Assembly (NCBI GenBank): GCA_963727245.1
Contig: CAVSFO010000005.1
Span: 496,001 to 560,000 of the forward strand
Length of the DNA: 64,000 bases
Source: JBKQVT01 sp963727245
Lineage (GTDB): Bacteria > Planctomycetota > Planctomycetia > Pirellulales > Thermoguttaceae
Reading direction: 5' to 3'
In this document: positions 49,326-57,907 of the stretch, one piece after another
Numbering within the stretch: position 1 is the stretch's first letter
Layout: the number at the start of each line of letters is the position of its first letter
Position numbers and translations under genes: made by a program
Notes under the pieces: generated by a model
The model's database searches: none
What the model saw: the letters and a program-made list of their open reading frames with translations, nothing else
What the model was told of the DNA's origin: nothing

Positions 49326-50135
49326 ATGCAGAATCTCTATTTGTCGCGTGCGGTGTTGAATTGTTTCGAGGGCGAGGGGGCGGCCGATGCCGGCGCGGGC
49401 GGCGTCATTGTTCCCGATGCGAGCGGCCGATTCACGCAAGAGCAATTGAATGAGGTGTTGGCGCGCGACCGTCGCAAGCATCAAGCAAAACTCGAAAAAA
49501 TGGTTGAGGATGTGCAAACGTGCGCCAATCTGACGGCCGCGGAGCGTGAGAGTCTGGCGCAGCAGTTGGACGAGATGCGCGCACAAACGCAAACCAAGGA
49601 GGAGCGTCTTGCGGCGGAGCGGAAGAGTTTGGAGGCGGATTTCGAGAAGCGCCTGAAGGCCGAAACGAAAGCGCGCGAGAAGTGGGAATCGCAATACAAA
49701 AGCGAAACCACGGAACGCGCGCTTCTGGATGCGGCGGTCAGCGGAGACGCCTACGACACGGACACGATGATGGCCGTGTTGCGCCCCATGACGCAGTTGC
49801 GGGAGGTCGCAGACGATAAGGGCAAGCCCACGGGCAAATTCCGCTCCGTTGTCGAGTTCAAAGACGTTGGCGAAGACGGACAACCGGTCACGGTCGAACA
49901 CACGCCCCAAAGCGCCGTCAAGCGAATGAAAGAGTTGCCGAAATATGTCAACCTTTTCAAGTCGGGCGTCATTAGCGGCGTCGGGGCGAGTTCGGCAACC
50001 GGCGGCCTTACACCGGGAAGCAACGGTAGGATTGATGTAAAGAACCTCACGCAAGAGCAGTACATGAAAATCCGCGAAGAGCGTCCCGAACTTCTCGGAT
50101 TGCGTCCGCTTAAAAAGGGACAACACCGCTCGTGA
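49326..50135 (+). CDS. phage scaffold-like protein
   Basis: A 269-residue protein with the architecture of phage scaffolding/GP20-type proteins. An acidic-Gly start is followed by FTQEQLNEVLARDRRKHQAK and a coiled coil to about residue 130. Next comes a GDAYDTDTMMAVLRPM segment, and a C-terminus with NLTQEQYMKIREERPELLGL. AAAGGAAC lies upstream of ATG 49326. In phages this assembles capsids, but no capsid gene was found here. Confidence 0.7.
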   Translation: MQNLYLSRAVLNCFEGEGAADAGAGGVIVPDASGRFTQEQLNEVLARDRRKHQAKLEKMVEDVQTCANLTAAERESLAQQLDEMRAQTQTKEERLAAERKSLEADFEKRLKAETKAREKWESQYKSETTERALLDAAVSGDAYDTDTMMAVLRPMTQLREVADDKGKPTGKFRSVVEFKDVGEDGQPVTVEHTPQSAVKRMKELPKYVNLFKSGVISGVGASSATGGLTPGSNGRIDVKNLTQEQYMKIREERPELLGLRPLKKGQHRS

Positions 50136-50270
50136 GACACACGCAAGGCGCAGCGGACGGCGGAGCTTGTGGCTACCGCCGTCCGCCCGCCTCATTAGGC
50201 GTCTTTGGCTTGACAGTTTCGACGCCTACGGAACTTCCGGCGATATTACCACTCTGTTGGAGGCGGCCGA

Positions 50271-50444
50271 TTGAGGGTCTATGTGATTCAATATCGAGAT
50301 GGAAAGCCGGCGGTACGCGAGCGGAAAGCACGCATTTTCAACGGAAGCGTAACCTTCCCAGGTCCCGTAGCGCTTTGGCCTCGCCAAGTCTTTCGTCGGC
50401 GTCAGGATGCCATAGCGCACTTGGCGAAAATCGAGAAATCTTGA
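50271..50444 (+). CDS. short TTG-start hypothetical gene
   Basis: A 57-residue frame beginning at TTG 50271, seven bases after GGAGG (50259-50263). It reads VYVIQYRDGKPAVRERKARI then a basic helical end. Too short for common ORF cut-offs. No family recognised. Confidence 0.45.
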   Translation: MRVYVIQYRDGKPAVRERKARIFNGSVTFPGPVALWPRQVFRRRQDAIAHLAKIEKS

Positions 50445-50678
50445 AACTTTTTCCCACTCCGAAAGCCTTGGAAACAAGGGGCAAAGTCCGCTTTCAAACA
50501 AACAACAATCTGACCGTGATGGATTTCTGCAAAAGGAAATTCTAGGTTTTAATGTCCAACCTCTTCTCAACTCAATTCTGGAGCAATGCATTGGCGTCGG
50601 CGTTTTCGTCCGATGCTTGCTGGCGCGGCGGGGCGAAACCTTCTTGGCAATCGCATCCTCGCGGATGTGGGGCGTCTG

Positions 50679-50753
50679 ACCCGCCAGCCTCTCATAGTCC
50701 TACAGTCCAAGACGATTCCATATAGGGTACGGGACTGTGAGAGGCTTGCGGGT
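50679..50753. repeat. long imperfect inverted repeat
   Basis: ACCCGCCAGCCTCTCA (50679-50694) with TGAGAGGCTTGCGGGT (50738-50753), one mismatch, plus an inner CAGTCC/GGACTG pair. The transcript would fold as a long hairpin. It lies in the 480-base gap before the integrase, which has no gene. Confidence 0.65.
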
Positions 50754-50795
50754 TAGCGGCACAGTCGCCAGACGATAAACGCCAAGAGCAAGAAG

Positions 50796-50836
50796 AGAAG
50801 CCAGCCAAGACACCCCGTCTTGGCTGGCTTCTTTAT
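50796..50836. terminator. bidirectional rho-independent terminator
   Basis: Perfect 16-bp stem AGAAGCCAGCCAAGAC / complement (50817-50832), 5-base loop, then TTATT. It separates the + strand gene chain from the integrase on the - strand. Confidence 0.88.
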
Positions 50837-50925
50837 TGGCTTCCTATCGTCCGCGGCGGCGACTACGGCCGTGATGGGGTCCAAGCCAAGGGCCACGTTC
50901 AACAGGATTTTCCGTTGCCGGTCCA

Positions 50926-52017
50926 TCACATCGCAATCGTCGGATGCTTGTGCAACCCCAACCAGCGGCGGACATACTTGACCGTCTTAAACAGGCGATT
51001 GTCGGCCATGCGTTCACGGTAGACGCTGGCCATATCGTCAGCCGGCGGGGAATGTCCAAGGATGTACTCGATACTAGCGCGGTCCCCAGCCTCTTCCCCA
51101 ATTGTCTGGGCAACGTGCCGCAAGGAGTAGAACCCGCGGCCGGGTTTGTAAAGCGCCATTCTCTGACAGAGTTTTGTGAACTTGGCGGAAATTGGCGAAC
51201 CCGTCCCCGACTTGCTCTTGACCGTCCAGAGGTTGCCTTGCTGGGTCCGAAAGACTACTTCATCATCGGGGCGAATCACGGCCGCGAGTGCCTTGACAGT
51301 CTCGGGCCACAACGGAACCCGTCGTTCAATCCCGGTCTTCAGCGCGGGTAGTCCAGCCATTTTCCTTGAATGTGTTTGGTTTTAAGCTGGGCTAGGTCTT
51401 CCGGCCCCAGACCGCAATTGAGGGCAAGCAACATCATGGCGCGGAGCGTCGGTCCCGCACACAAAAGAAGCCGATGGATTTCTTTGGGCGTGAACATGCG
51501 GGAGCCTCTTGCGGCGCGTGCCTTTCGTATTTGTGCGCGGCTTGGTTTCTTCAGCGAATCACCCGGCGGCAATTCGCTGATGACCTTCTCTCGCTTACAC
51601 CAATTGAGAAACGCCCGGACTGCGCATAATGTGGCTGCTAAGTGATACCGGCCCATTGGTGGCGGCAAGATGAGCGCGCCATTGCCCATAGTCTTCGGAC
51701 GTGAGGCCAGTAATCAGCCGATGGGGACCGACGTTGACCGACAGGCTAGCCAAGGTCTGTTTGATGTTGGCGAAGTGTTGGTAGGACATTTCCCCCGCCT
51801 CTTGCAACAGGCGGCGAGATTCGGTATACCTGTCTGCGCATGTCTTCAGACTGTTTGCCGGCGCGTCTATGGAAAGGTGGTATTCCTTAAGCGCGGCTTG
51901 CCAGTCGGCCCACGGGCCGAAGTAGGTCATGCGACCTTTGATTTTCTTCGCCCATTGGCCGTTGCCATGCGGGAACAAAGGGAATTCGGAGTACGGTTTG
52001 GCGGGTTTTTCGGACAT
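50926..52017 (-). CDS. tyrosine integrase (two compensating frameshifts near 51660 and 51350)
   Basis: Phage-type integrase of about 363 residues starting at ATG 52017. N-terminal DNA-binding part (YFGPWADWQAAL, RRLLQEAGEMSY), core LCAVRAFLNWCKREKVI and FTPKEIHRLLLCAG, LALNCGLGPEDLAQLKTKHI, then PKTGIERRVPLWPE-like and a C-terminal box with FYSLRHVAQTIGEEAG, ILGHSP and MASVYRERM holding the nucleophile Tyr. Three reading frames are needed, but total length is a multiple of three. It lies 104 bases from the right attachment site, as expected for the integrase of the element. Confidence 0.87.
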
Positions 52018-52066
52018 CGGGTGTCGCCTCGGGTGTCGGGTGTCTACCTGTAGTTTAGGTCACAAC

Positions 52067-52090
52067 CGTAAACCCTTACGACAACACGCC
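52067..52090 (+). promoter_or_regulatory. candidate arm-type integrase site (right)
   Basis: CGTAAACCCTTACG (52067-52080), one base, then CAACACGCC. It mirrors the left site at 39404-39427. Confidence 0.55.
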
Positions 52091-52120
52091 TTAGAACGAC
52101 GCGGCGAGCGTCCGAACCCC

Positions 52121-52164
52121 CTTCGGAACCGAGGGTTGGGGGTTCAAGTCCCTCCGGGCGTACT
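52121..52164 (+). other. attachment site (right), tRNA-Arg fragment
   Basis: 44-bp copy of the tRNA-Arg 3' half, with G for A at one T-loop position. Only the 3' half of a tRNA is present, so it is not a functional tRNA gene. Confidence 0.88.
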
Positions 52165-52516
52165 GAGTTCCATGCCGGCTGGACCCGCAGAGAGCGAGTT
52201 GCCCCGCAGGCGCGAACATCGACAAGCCGTCTCGTCCTTATCTCAAATCGGCGGCACCTGCCGCAAGGCGACAGGCTGATCCTCGCGTCTTCTCTCTCTG
52301 CCTGCGCCACAAACACAACGCTCGCCGAGAGCAACGCCAAGCCGCGGAGGAGAGATGTACAGCGGGAAGCAGAAGGGACGACAGACGACATCACGCGCCA
52401 TGCCGCGTCCTGGTGGCCTGGCAACCCCGTGCGCTCGACAGCAACCCCCGCTGGCCTAGAATCTATCAGTGGGCTGGCCGATCGTGAAACTCTGGGCCGA
52501 GGAGGAGATCGCTAAC
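52165..52516. other. no gene seen between element and redoxin gene
   Basis: Host side of the right junction. Short minus-strand frames here translate the tRNA remnant and are not supported. Confidence 0.6.
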
Positions 52517-53857
52517 ATGACGCGTCGCGGGCATCTGGCGTCGGCCGCGGTGATTGCCGGTCTTTTGGCCGCGGCAGTCGTGGGGACCGTCCGGGCGGAC
52601 GGGCCGGCCGCCGCCGCGGCCGATCCGTTTCAAGTGCCCAACGGCAACTCGGCTCAACTGGCGGCGTTTATCCAGAATACGGTGAGCAAGCCGTACAATG
52701 CGGAGGGGGCCGTGAAGGTGCGCCGGGCGGTCGTCAAGGCGGCCGACAAGATCCTGGCCGGCAAGCCTTCCGACCATGAGACCTTCATCGCCGTGTTCTA
52801 TAAGACCCAGGTGCTGAGCCCCGAAGCCGCCGACGCCTTCGAGAGCCAGTTGAAGTGCGCGGGCAAGGACGGCGCCGCCCAGACGGCGCACATGACGATC
52901 CTGATGAGGCAGCTCGATCAGGCCGCCGGCGACGACGAGGCGCTTCGTCGGAAGATCAAAGAGGTCAACGAGTTTCTCGGGACGCCGCCGTTGCCGCAGG
53001 GCTGCCTGAGCCTGGTGAAGGCCGTCGGCGAAGCCCTCGATCGCATCGGCGACGACAAGTTCGCCTGCCGGACGTACGAAAGCATGCTGCACAGCGTGGA
53101 CACCGTGCCGCAGTTGAAAGCTACGCCGGAGTACCAGAAGGCAGCCGGCGCGCTCCACCGCCTGAAGCTGGTCGGCAACGCCATGCCCCTGGAGGGCAAG
53201 ACGCTCGACGGCGAAGCTTTCAAATTGTCCAGCCTTCACGGCAAGGTCGTGCTGGTGGTCTTCTGGTCGAGCACCAGCCCGGCCTGCATAGAAGAAATGA
53301 AGAACGTCAAGGGGCAATACCAGAAGTACCACGACAAGGGGTTCGAGGTCGTGGGCATCAACGTCGATTCGACGGGGAGTCTGGCGCTTGCCCAGTTCAT
53401 CAAGAAAGAGGAGATCCCCGGCACAATCTGCCGCGACGTTGATGCGATGCACTCGATGGTCAGCGAGTACGGCGTCACGATCACCCCGGTGCTGATCCTG
53501 GTGGGTCGCAACGGGAAAGTCGTGTCGCTGCACGCCGCCGGGGACGAGCTGGCCCCGCTGGTCGAGAAGGCGCTCAGCGCGGTGGTCGAAGAATCGGCGG
53601 AGTCCAAGAACAAGAAGAAGGCCGAGGCGGCGGCCGCCAAGAGGAAGGCGGCGGCCCTGGCCAGGGCGCCGAAGTTCCGCGACTGGAGCGACACGGGCGG
53701 CAGCTTCCACGCCAAGGCCAAGTTCCGCGGCGCACTGAGCGACAAGGCCGGCCGGAAGATGGTTAAGCTCGAACTGGAAGACGGCTCCGTGATCAGCAAG
53801 CCGCTGGAAGACCTCAGCGACGCGGACCAAGAGTACATCCGCCAGCGAACGCACTGA
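52517..53857 (+). CDS. exported thioredoxin-like protein with SHD1-type C-terminus
   Basis: A 446-residue planctomycete-style protein. ATG 52517 has GGAGGAGA upstream and is followed by a signal peptide (LASAAVIAGLLAAAVV). Residues about 225-370 form an AhpC/TlpA-like redoxin fold: GNAMPLEGKTLDG, VVLVVFWSSTSPACIEEMKN, VVGINVDS and ITPVLILVGRNGKV. The usual CxxC is SPAC, so the N-terminal Cys is missing. A Lys/Ala linker leads to an SHD1-type domain (FRDWSDTGGSFHAKAKFRGA to LSDADQEYIRQR). Thiol chemistry is therefore doubtful. Confidence 0.85.
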   Translation: MTRRGHLASAAVIAGLLAAAVVGTVRADGPAAAAADPFQVPNGNSAQLAAFIQNTVSKPYNAEGAVKVRRAVVKAADKILAGKPSDHETFIAVFYKTQVLSPEAADAFESQLKCAGKDGAAQTAHMTILMRQLDQAAGDDEALRRKIKEVNEFLGTPPLPQGCLSLVKAVGEALDRIGDDKFACRTYESMLHSVDTVPQLKATPEYQKAAGALHRLKLVGNAMPLEGKTLDGEAFKLSSLHGKVVLVVFWSSTSPACIEEMKNVKGQYQKYHDKGFEVVGINVDSTGSLALAQFIKKEEIPGTICRDVDAMHSMVSEYGVTITPVLILVGRNGKVVSLHAAGDELAPLVEKALSAVVEESAESKNKKKAEAAAAKRKAAALARAPKFRDWSDTGGSFHAKAKFRGALSDKAGRKMVKLELEDGSVISKPLEDLSDADQEYIRQRTH

Positions 53858-53897
53858 CATTGTCTTGGGCACTCGCCGCTTTGTCCGCCCGGGGCGA

Positions 53898-54629
53898 TCA
53901 GTTGTGCTCGTCCGCCAGGACGCCCAAGACCAGGCGGCCGTCGGTATGGTACGGGTCGCCGCCGCCGTTGCGGCCCGCACGCTTCTTCTGAAAATCGTCC
54001 AGCCACTGCACGGTCAGGATGTGGCCCGCCGCCCGCAAGTCGTCCAGCAGCTTGTCCCGCTCGGCGTCGATGTCGGCGTCGATGTGATGGGTGATTTGGG
54101 CCGTGGTGTGGCTGAAGCCGACCTTGCGGTCGAAGGTGGCCGCGCCGAACCAGAGCGGCCGGCCGGCGCTGTCTACCTGCGGCGCTCGCCAGAAGCGGAC
54201 GTGATGCCGGCGCCGGGCATCATGGCCCAGGGGTTGCTCGAAGGCCAGGTCCTCCTTGCGGCCCCAGAGGAAGAGGTTGCTGACCGGGGCCGTGTTGTAG
54301 GAGCGATGCAGCACGGTGCTGGCGGCGATCTCCACCGAGGTTCGCGCCGTGACCGGATCGGCCGCCCTCCATTGGGCCGCCGCCATGGCCGCCAGCAGGT
54401 CGTCCTTGCTGCCGATAAACGCCACGTTGAGCGGATCGCCCGGGATGCCCGTGGCGGCACGCGTGACCGTCGGTGCGCCGTCCAAAGCGGGATGCCGCCT
54501 GGCGAACCACCGCCAGCCGGCCGGCAGCAGCAGGTAGGCGACCATCAGCCAGAGCACCAAGACGAGGACCGCCAACGGCACGAGCCGGTCGATCACGTAT
54601 CGCCGCAGAAGCTGACGTTTGGCAATCAT
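53898..54629 (-). CDS. LssY C-terminal domain protein
   Basis: A 243-residue protein with one N-terminal transmembrane segment (LVPLAVLVLVLWLMVAYLLL) and an LssY_C domain. Motifs: GDPLNVAFIGSKDDLLAAMA, PVSNLFLWGRKEDLAFEQPL, FGAATFDRKVGFSHTTAQI and THHIDADIDAERDKLLDDL. The name derives from Legionella LssY, but its biochemical role is unknown. It is convergent with the redoxin gene. Confidence 0.85.
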   Translation of the reverse strand: MIAKRQLLRRYVIDRLVPLAVLVLVLWLMVAYLLLPAGWRWFARRHPALDGAPTVTRAATGIPGDPLNVAFIGSKDDLLAAMAAAQWRAADPVTARTSVEIAASTVLHRSYNTAPVSNLFLWGRKEDLAFEQPLGHDARRRHHVRFWRAPQVDSAGRPLWFGAATFDRKVGFSHTTAQITHHIDADIDAERDKLLDDLRAAGHILTVQWLDDFQKKRAGRNGGGDPYHTDGRLVLGVLADEHN

Positions 54630-54720
54630 GGCTTGAAGGGGGAAGGCGGAAGGGGGAAGGACGTTTCCGCAGGAATTGACATCTGGCAGTCACAGCTTGG
54701 GATCGACGAAGAAGGAAGTC

Positions 54721-54764
54721 GGGGACTGTCCCAATTTTCGTCCGACGAAAATGGGACTGTCCCC
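54721..54764. repeat. palindromic repeat, family A
   Basis: Hairpin GGGGACTGTCCCAATTTTCG with its near complement, between the divergent LssY_C and MBL genes. Confidence 0.85.
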
Positions 54765-54865
54765 TTGCCTTGGGTTCCCCCCTTACTGCCGCTATTATAC
54801 CCGCGGCAGCCAGGCCGGCCAGGGCCCGCTTCCTCTCGCCCGGCGGTGCGCGGTACAATGCCGCC

Positions 54866-55630
54866 ATGCGGGTGATCTCCCTCCAGTCCGGCAGCAACGG
54901 CAATTGCATCTACGTCGAAACGGCCGGCGTGCGGCTGCTGTTCGATGCCGGCCTGAGCGGCCTTCAGGTCAAGCGGCGGCTGGCCCTGCACGGCCGGGAC
55001 GTCATGGGCGTCGATGCGGTCGTGATCTCGCACGACCACGCCGACCACGCCCGCAACATGGGCGTCCTGCACCGCAAGTTCGGGCTGCCCGTCTATGTAA
55101 CGGCCCGGACCTACGAGGCGGCCGGCCGCTACCGTGTGGGCGAGATCGCCGGCCTGCGTCACTTTCGCAGCGGCGAAACCCTGCGGTTCGACAAGGTCGC
55201 GGTGGAAACCATTCCCACCCCGCACGACGGCGTCGACGGCGTAGCCTTCGTAATCGACGACGGCCGCCGCCGCTTGGGCATTCTTACCGATCTGGGGCAC
55301 GTGTTCGCCGGCCTCGACGCGGTGCTCCAGTCGCTCGACGCCGTGCTGCTGGAAAGCAACTACGATCCCGAGATGCTCTCCGACGGCCCTTATCCCGAGT
55401 GGCTCAAGGACCGCATTCGCGGCCCGGGCGGGCACATCTCGAACGTCGAGGCGGCCGAGCTTCTCCAAGCGACGGCCTCCGGGCGGTTGCAATGGGCCTG
55501 CCTGGCCCATCTCTCCCAGGACAACAACACGCCGGCCGTCGCGCTGCGGACGCATCATCGGATCGTCGGCCGGCGGCTGCCGCTGGTGGTGGCCACTCGG
55601 CACGAGGCCAGCGACGTGCTGGAGGTGTGA
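54866..55630 (+). CDS. metallo-beta-lactamase-fold hydrolase (YycJ/WalJ-like)
   Basis: A 254-residue MBL protein. Metal ligands: VVISHDHADHARNM (HxHxDH), GLRHFRSG, and PTPHDGVDGVAFVI. The start ISLQSGSNGNCIYVET and the ILTDLGHV and LLESNYDPEMLSDGPYPEWL blocks are typical of the YycJ/WalJ family of probable 5'-to-3' nucleases. ATG 54866 is consistent with that N-terminus. Confidence 0.88.
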   Translation: MRVISLQSGSNGNCIYVETAGVRLLFDAGLSGLQVKRRLALHGRDVMGVDAVVISHDHADHARNMGVLHRKFGLPVYVTARTYEAAGRYRVGEIAGLRHFRSGETLRFDKVAVETIPTPHDGVDGVAFVIDDGRRRLGILTDLGHVFAGLDAVLQSLDAVLLESNYDPEMLSDGPYPEWLKDRIRGPGGHISNVEAAELLQATASGRLQWACLAHLSQDNNTPAVALRTHHRIVGRRLPLVVATRHEASDVLEV

Positions 55631-55705
55631 CGACGACTTCTGGCCCATTTAGAGCGGCACACGTGCCTCCGCAACAGAAACAAATTCGAGGAGGCCGAAC
55701 AAGGT

Positions 55706-56806
55706 TCATTTGCCCCCATCGTCGTCACGGTAATCCTCGGATATGAACAAGACCTCGCGTCCGTCGCGGGTGAAGGCGACCGACAGAATGCTGCCCAATG
55801 CGCGTTTGCGACCATCTGCCTGGTTTCTCGGGGCCGCATCCGAGCCTCCTCCACACTCCGCGACGCGGCTTCCCGTGGCCGCATCCCACACTTCGACTCG
55901 GCCCAAATTGGTCACCTCGCCGCCGGGGCCGCGGCGATAGAATCGCGAGCCCGTTGCCACGTACTTGCCGTCCGGGCTAAACGACCAACAAGTGAACGTC
56001 CGTTCCGCCCCGGCTTGCCCCGCGGGCAGAATCGGCCTGCCGATACGCTTTCCCGTGGCGACTTCGACCAACTGCGCCGCGCTCTCGTGGGTGCGGGGTT
56101 CACGATAGAGTTCCAGCGAGATCTTTCCATCGGGGCTGGTGCGCACAGGACTGAGGCTGTTGCCGGCACGGACGAACTTGAATTCCGCTGGCGGTGTTCC
56201 GGGGCCGACGCCCCGGACATTCTCTGCCTTCTGCCTCTGGCCGGCCGGCCATTCCTTGCCCTCGACCATTCCCTGCAACACGTCAGGAGGCGTAAATGCA
56301 GCCGTATTTCGGTCGGCGAGGAACCTCAGGGGCTTGCTGTTGAGCACCGGCCACCACTGCCCTTGCTCGCTTCGCATCCCAGTCGCGGTGACCAGGACAT
56401 AGCGCGTGTTGTGGGCGAACCGGCGTCCCGGCTGCAAGTCCACCCAGATCAACAGCGTGGGCTCGTTGATGTCAAACGACTTTCCGGGGCCGTCGGACAG
56501 TTTGTCGCCCTTATTGAGTTCATAAGGATAGCTGTGCAGCGCCGCGGTCTTCTCTACCGCCTCCGGTTCCTCGACCTGGAAATGATACGCGTACTGCCTG
56601 TCATCAATGACGAGAGTCACCGTATCGCTGCCGGCTTTCTTGGCCTCGAAGTAGAAGGCGATGGTTCGGCTTCCGGCCAGTCCCGTGTCGATGGTCCTGA
56701 TCCCCAGCGGCGAGGCTGCGATGGCGCCGTTGGAAGTCTGCTGGACGTCAACCACTTCAGCGACCGCGCCCGGCACGATGGGACAGGTGTACTCCAACTC
56801 GATCAA
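55706..56806 (-). CDS. beta-propeller-like hypothetical protein
   Basis: A 366-residue protein; the C-terminal third has WD40-like strands (FTCWSFSPDGKYVATGS, VEVWDAATGSRVAECGG, AFTRDGREVLFISEDY). The N-terminal part is beta-rich with an Ig-like IAFYFEAKKAGSDTVTLVID segment. The TTG start at 56806 lies two bases after the LamG stop, so the two may be coupled, or one gene split by an indel. No signal peptide of its own, which supports the second idea. Confidence 0.55.
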   Translation of the reverse strand: MIELEYTCPIVPGAVAEVVDVQQTSNGAIAASPLGIRTIDTGLAGSRTIAFYFEAKKAGSDTVTLVIDDRQYAYHFQVEEPEAVEKTAALHSYPYELNKGDKLSDGPGKSFDINEPTLLIWVDLQPGRRFAHNTRYVLVTATGMRSEQGQWWPVLNSKPLRFLADRNTAAFTPPDVLQGMVEGKEWPAGQRQKAENVRGVGPGTPPAEFKFVRAGNSLSPVRTSPDGKISLELYREPRTHESAAQLVEVATGKRIGRPILPAGQAGAERTFTCWSFSPDGKYVATGSRFYRRGPGGEVTNLGRVEVWDAATGSRVAECGGGSDAAPRNQADGRKRALGSILSVAFTRDGREVLFISEDYRDDDGGK

Positions 56807-56807
56807 G

Positions 56808-57731
56808 TCACCTGAAGTTGCCTCGTGACAGCCCGTTTTCGAGATTCTCGCAGCCCTTCACCTTAGCCGCCTCCTTGACGGGCCTTAAAACGTGAGGTTT
56901 CGTCGATGACAACTCCTTGACCACGGTATGGGACGGTTTGGTGGTGGAGCATTTGGCCGCGGCATCGAGAAACTGGCGGGGCGTGAGGGCCTCATCGGAA
57001 ATCCGCACCTCGTCGACCAGCCCGTGAAAGTATTGAAAAGGATTGTTGGGCTGCTGGATGCCGCCGATGACCACGGCCGGGTCCTGGTTTGATTGGAGGA
57101 CGGCAAAAGGACGGCTGGAAGTGACGGTAGAAGCTACACGGGAACCGTTGATATAGAGGTCCATTTCCCCTGTCAGGTCATCGAGCGTGCCTGCCACATG
57201 GAGCCACGTGTTCAAGGGGGTGACGCTCGGGGCCTCGACCTGCACGGCGGTCGCCCCATTCGGAGTCGTTCCATCGTCGATTTGGAAGCACAAATGCCCG
57301 TTGGGCAACACAGCCAGCCAATAGGGATCCAGCCAAGGACGATTGTCACCACGGAAGACAATGAAATCGTTCATCCCCTGCTTTGGCAGTCCCTGTACAT
57401 TCACGTACGCCTCCAAGGTGAGGCTGTGGGTAAGTTGAAACAAGGGGTCGTCGGGAATATCGACTGACTGACCCGAACCGTCGAGTGACAGCGAGTAAGA
57501 ATCGGCGCCGCCCGCACTGGGAACCGTGCGCCCCGGTACGTTGGTGCTGTAGACGGGACCATTCTGGGCGGTCCCGTTCAAATTGTTGCCGGAGCAGTCG
57601 AGAATCTGACCGGTTGCCGCCGCCCCAGCCGGTCCGTCCTCGAACCGCCAATGCGCTATCGTCTTCGCCGCCGCCATGTTTGGAAGAGCGACGACCACCA
57701 ACGCCACCAAGAGCACCATCAGCCGTCTCAT
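56808..57731 (-). CDS. exported LamG/concanavalin-like domain protein
   Basis: A 307-residue protein with a signal peptide (MVLLVALVVVALPNMAAAK). A LamG-type jelly roll follows: HWRFEDGPAG, DCSGNNLNGTAQNGPVYS, LTLEAYVNVQGL, WLHVAGTLDDLTGEMDLYIN and GLVDEVRISDEALTPRQFLD. It is likely to bind a carbohydrate at the cell surface. ATG 57731 follows GGACGGGTG. The C-terminal tail is short, and the next gene begins two bases later. Confidence 0.85.
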   Translation of the reverse strand: MRRLMVLLVALVVVALPNMAAAKTIAHWRFEDGPAGAAATGQILDCSGNNLNGTAQNGPVYSTNVPGRTVPSAGGADSYSLSLDGSGQSVDIPDDPLFQLTHSLTLEAYVNVQGLPKQGMNDFIVFRGDNRPWLDPYWLAVLPNGHLCFQIDDGTTPNGATAVQVEAPSVTPLNTWLHVAGTLDDLTGEMDLYINGSRVASTVTSSRPFAVLQSNQDPAVVIGGIQQPNNPFQYFHGLVDEVRISDEALTPRQFLDAAAKCSTTKPSHTVVKELSSTKPHVLRPVKEAAKVKGCENLENGLSRGNFR

Positions 57732-57907
57732 CTCACCCGTCCTTTCATGTTGCGGGTCGCCTGTCGCCCTGAAATCGAACAATTTTTGAAGACAAGTCAG
57801 ATCATTCGACGCACGGCGTCTTGTCCCCAGCATTGGGGGCAGGATCATTGCCACTTTATGTATACACCTATTCGCCATTTTGTCAATAGATGCGCTATGG
57901 TAACAAG

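Noticed and set aside
52121..52164. Second tRNA-Arg gene
   Set aside because: Only the 3' half is present, with no D-arm or acceptor 5' strand; it is the right attachment site.
52044..52424. Minus-strand frame containing VRPEGLEPPTLGSEG
   Set aside because: A well-known false protein produced by translating a tRNA 3' end antisense.
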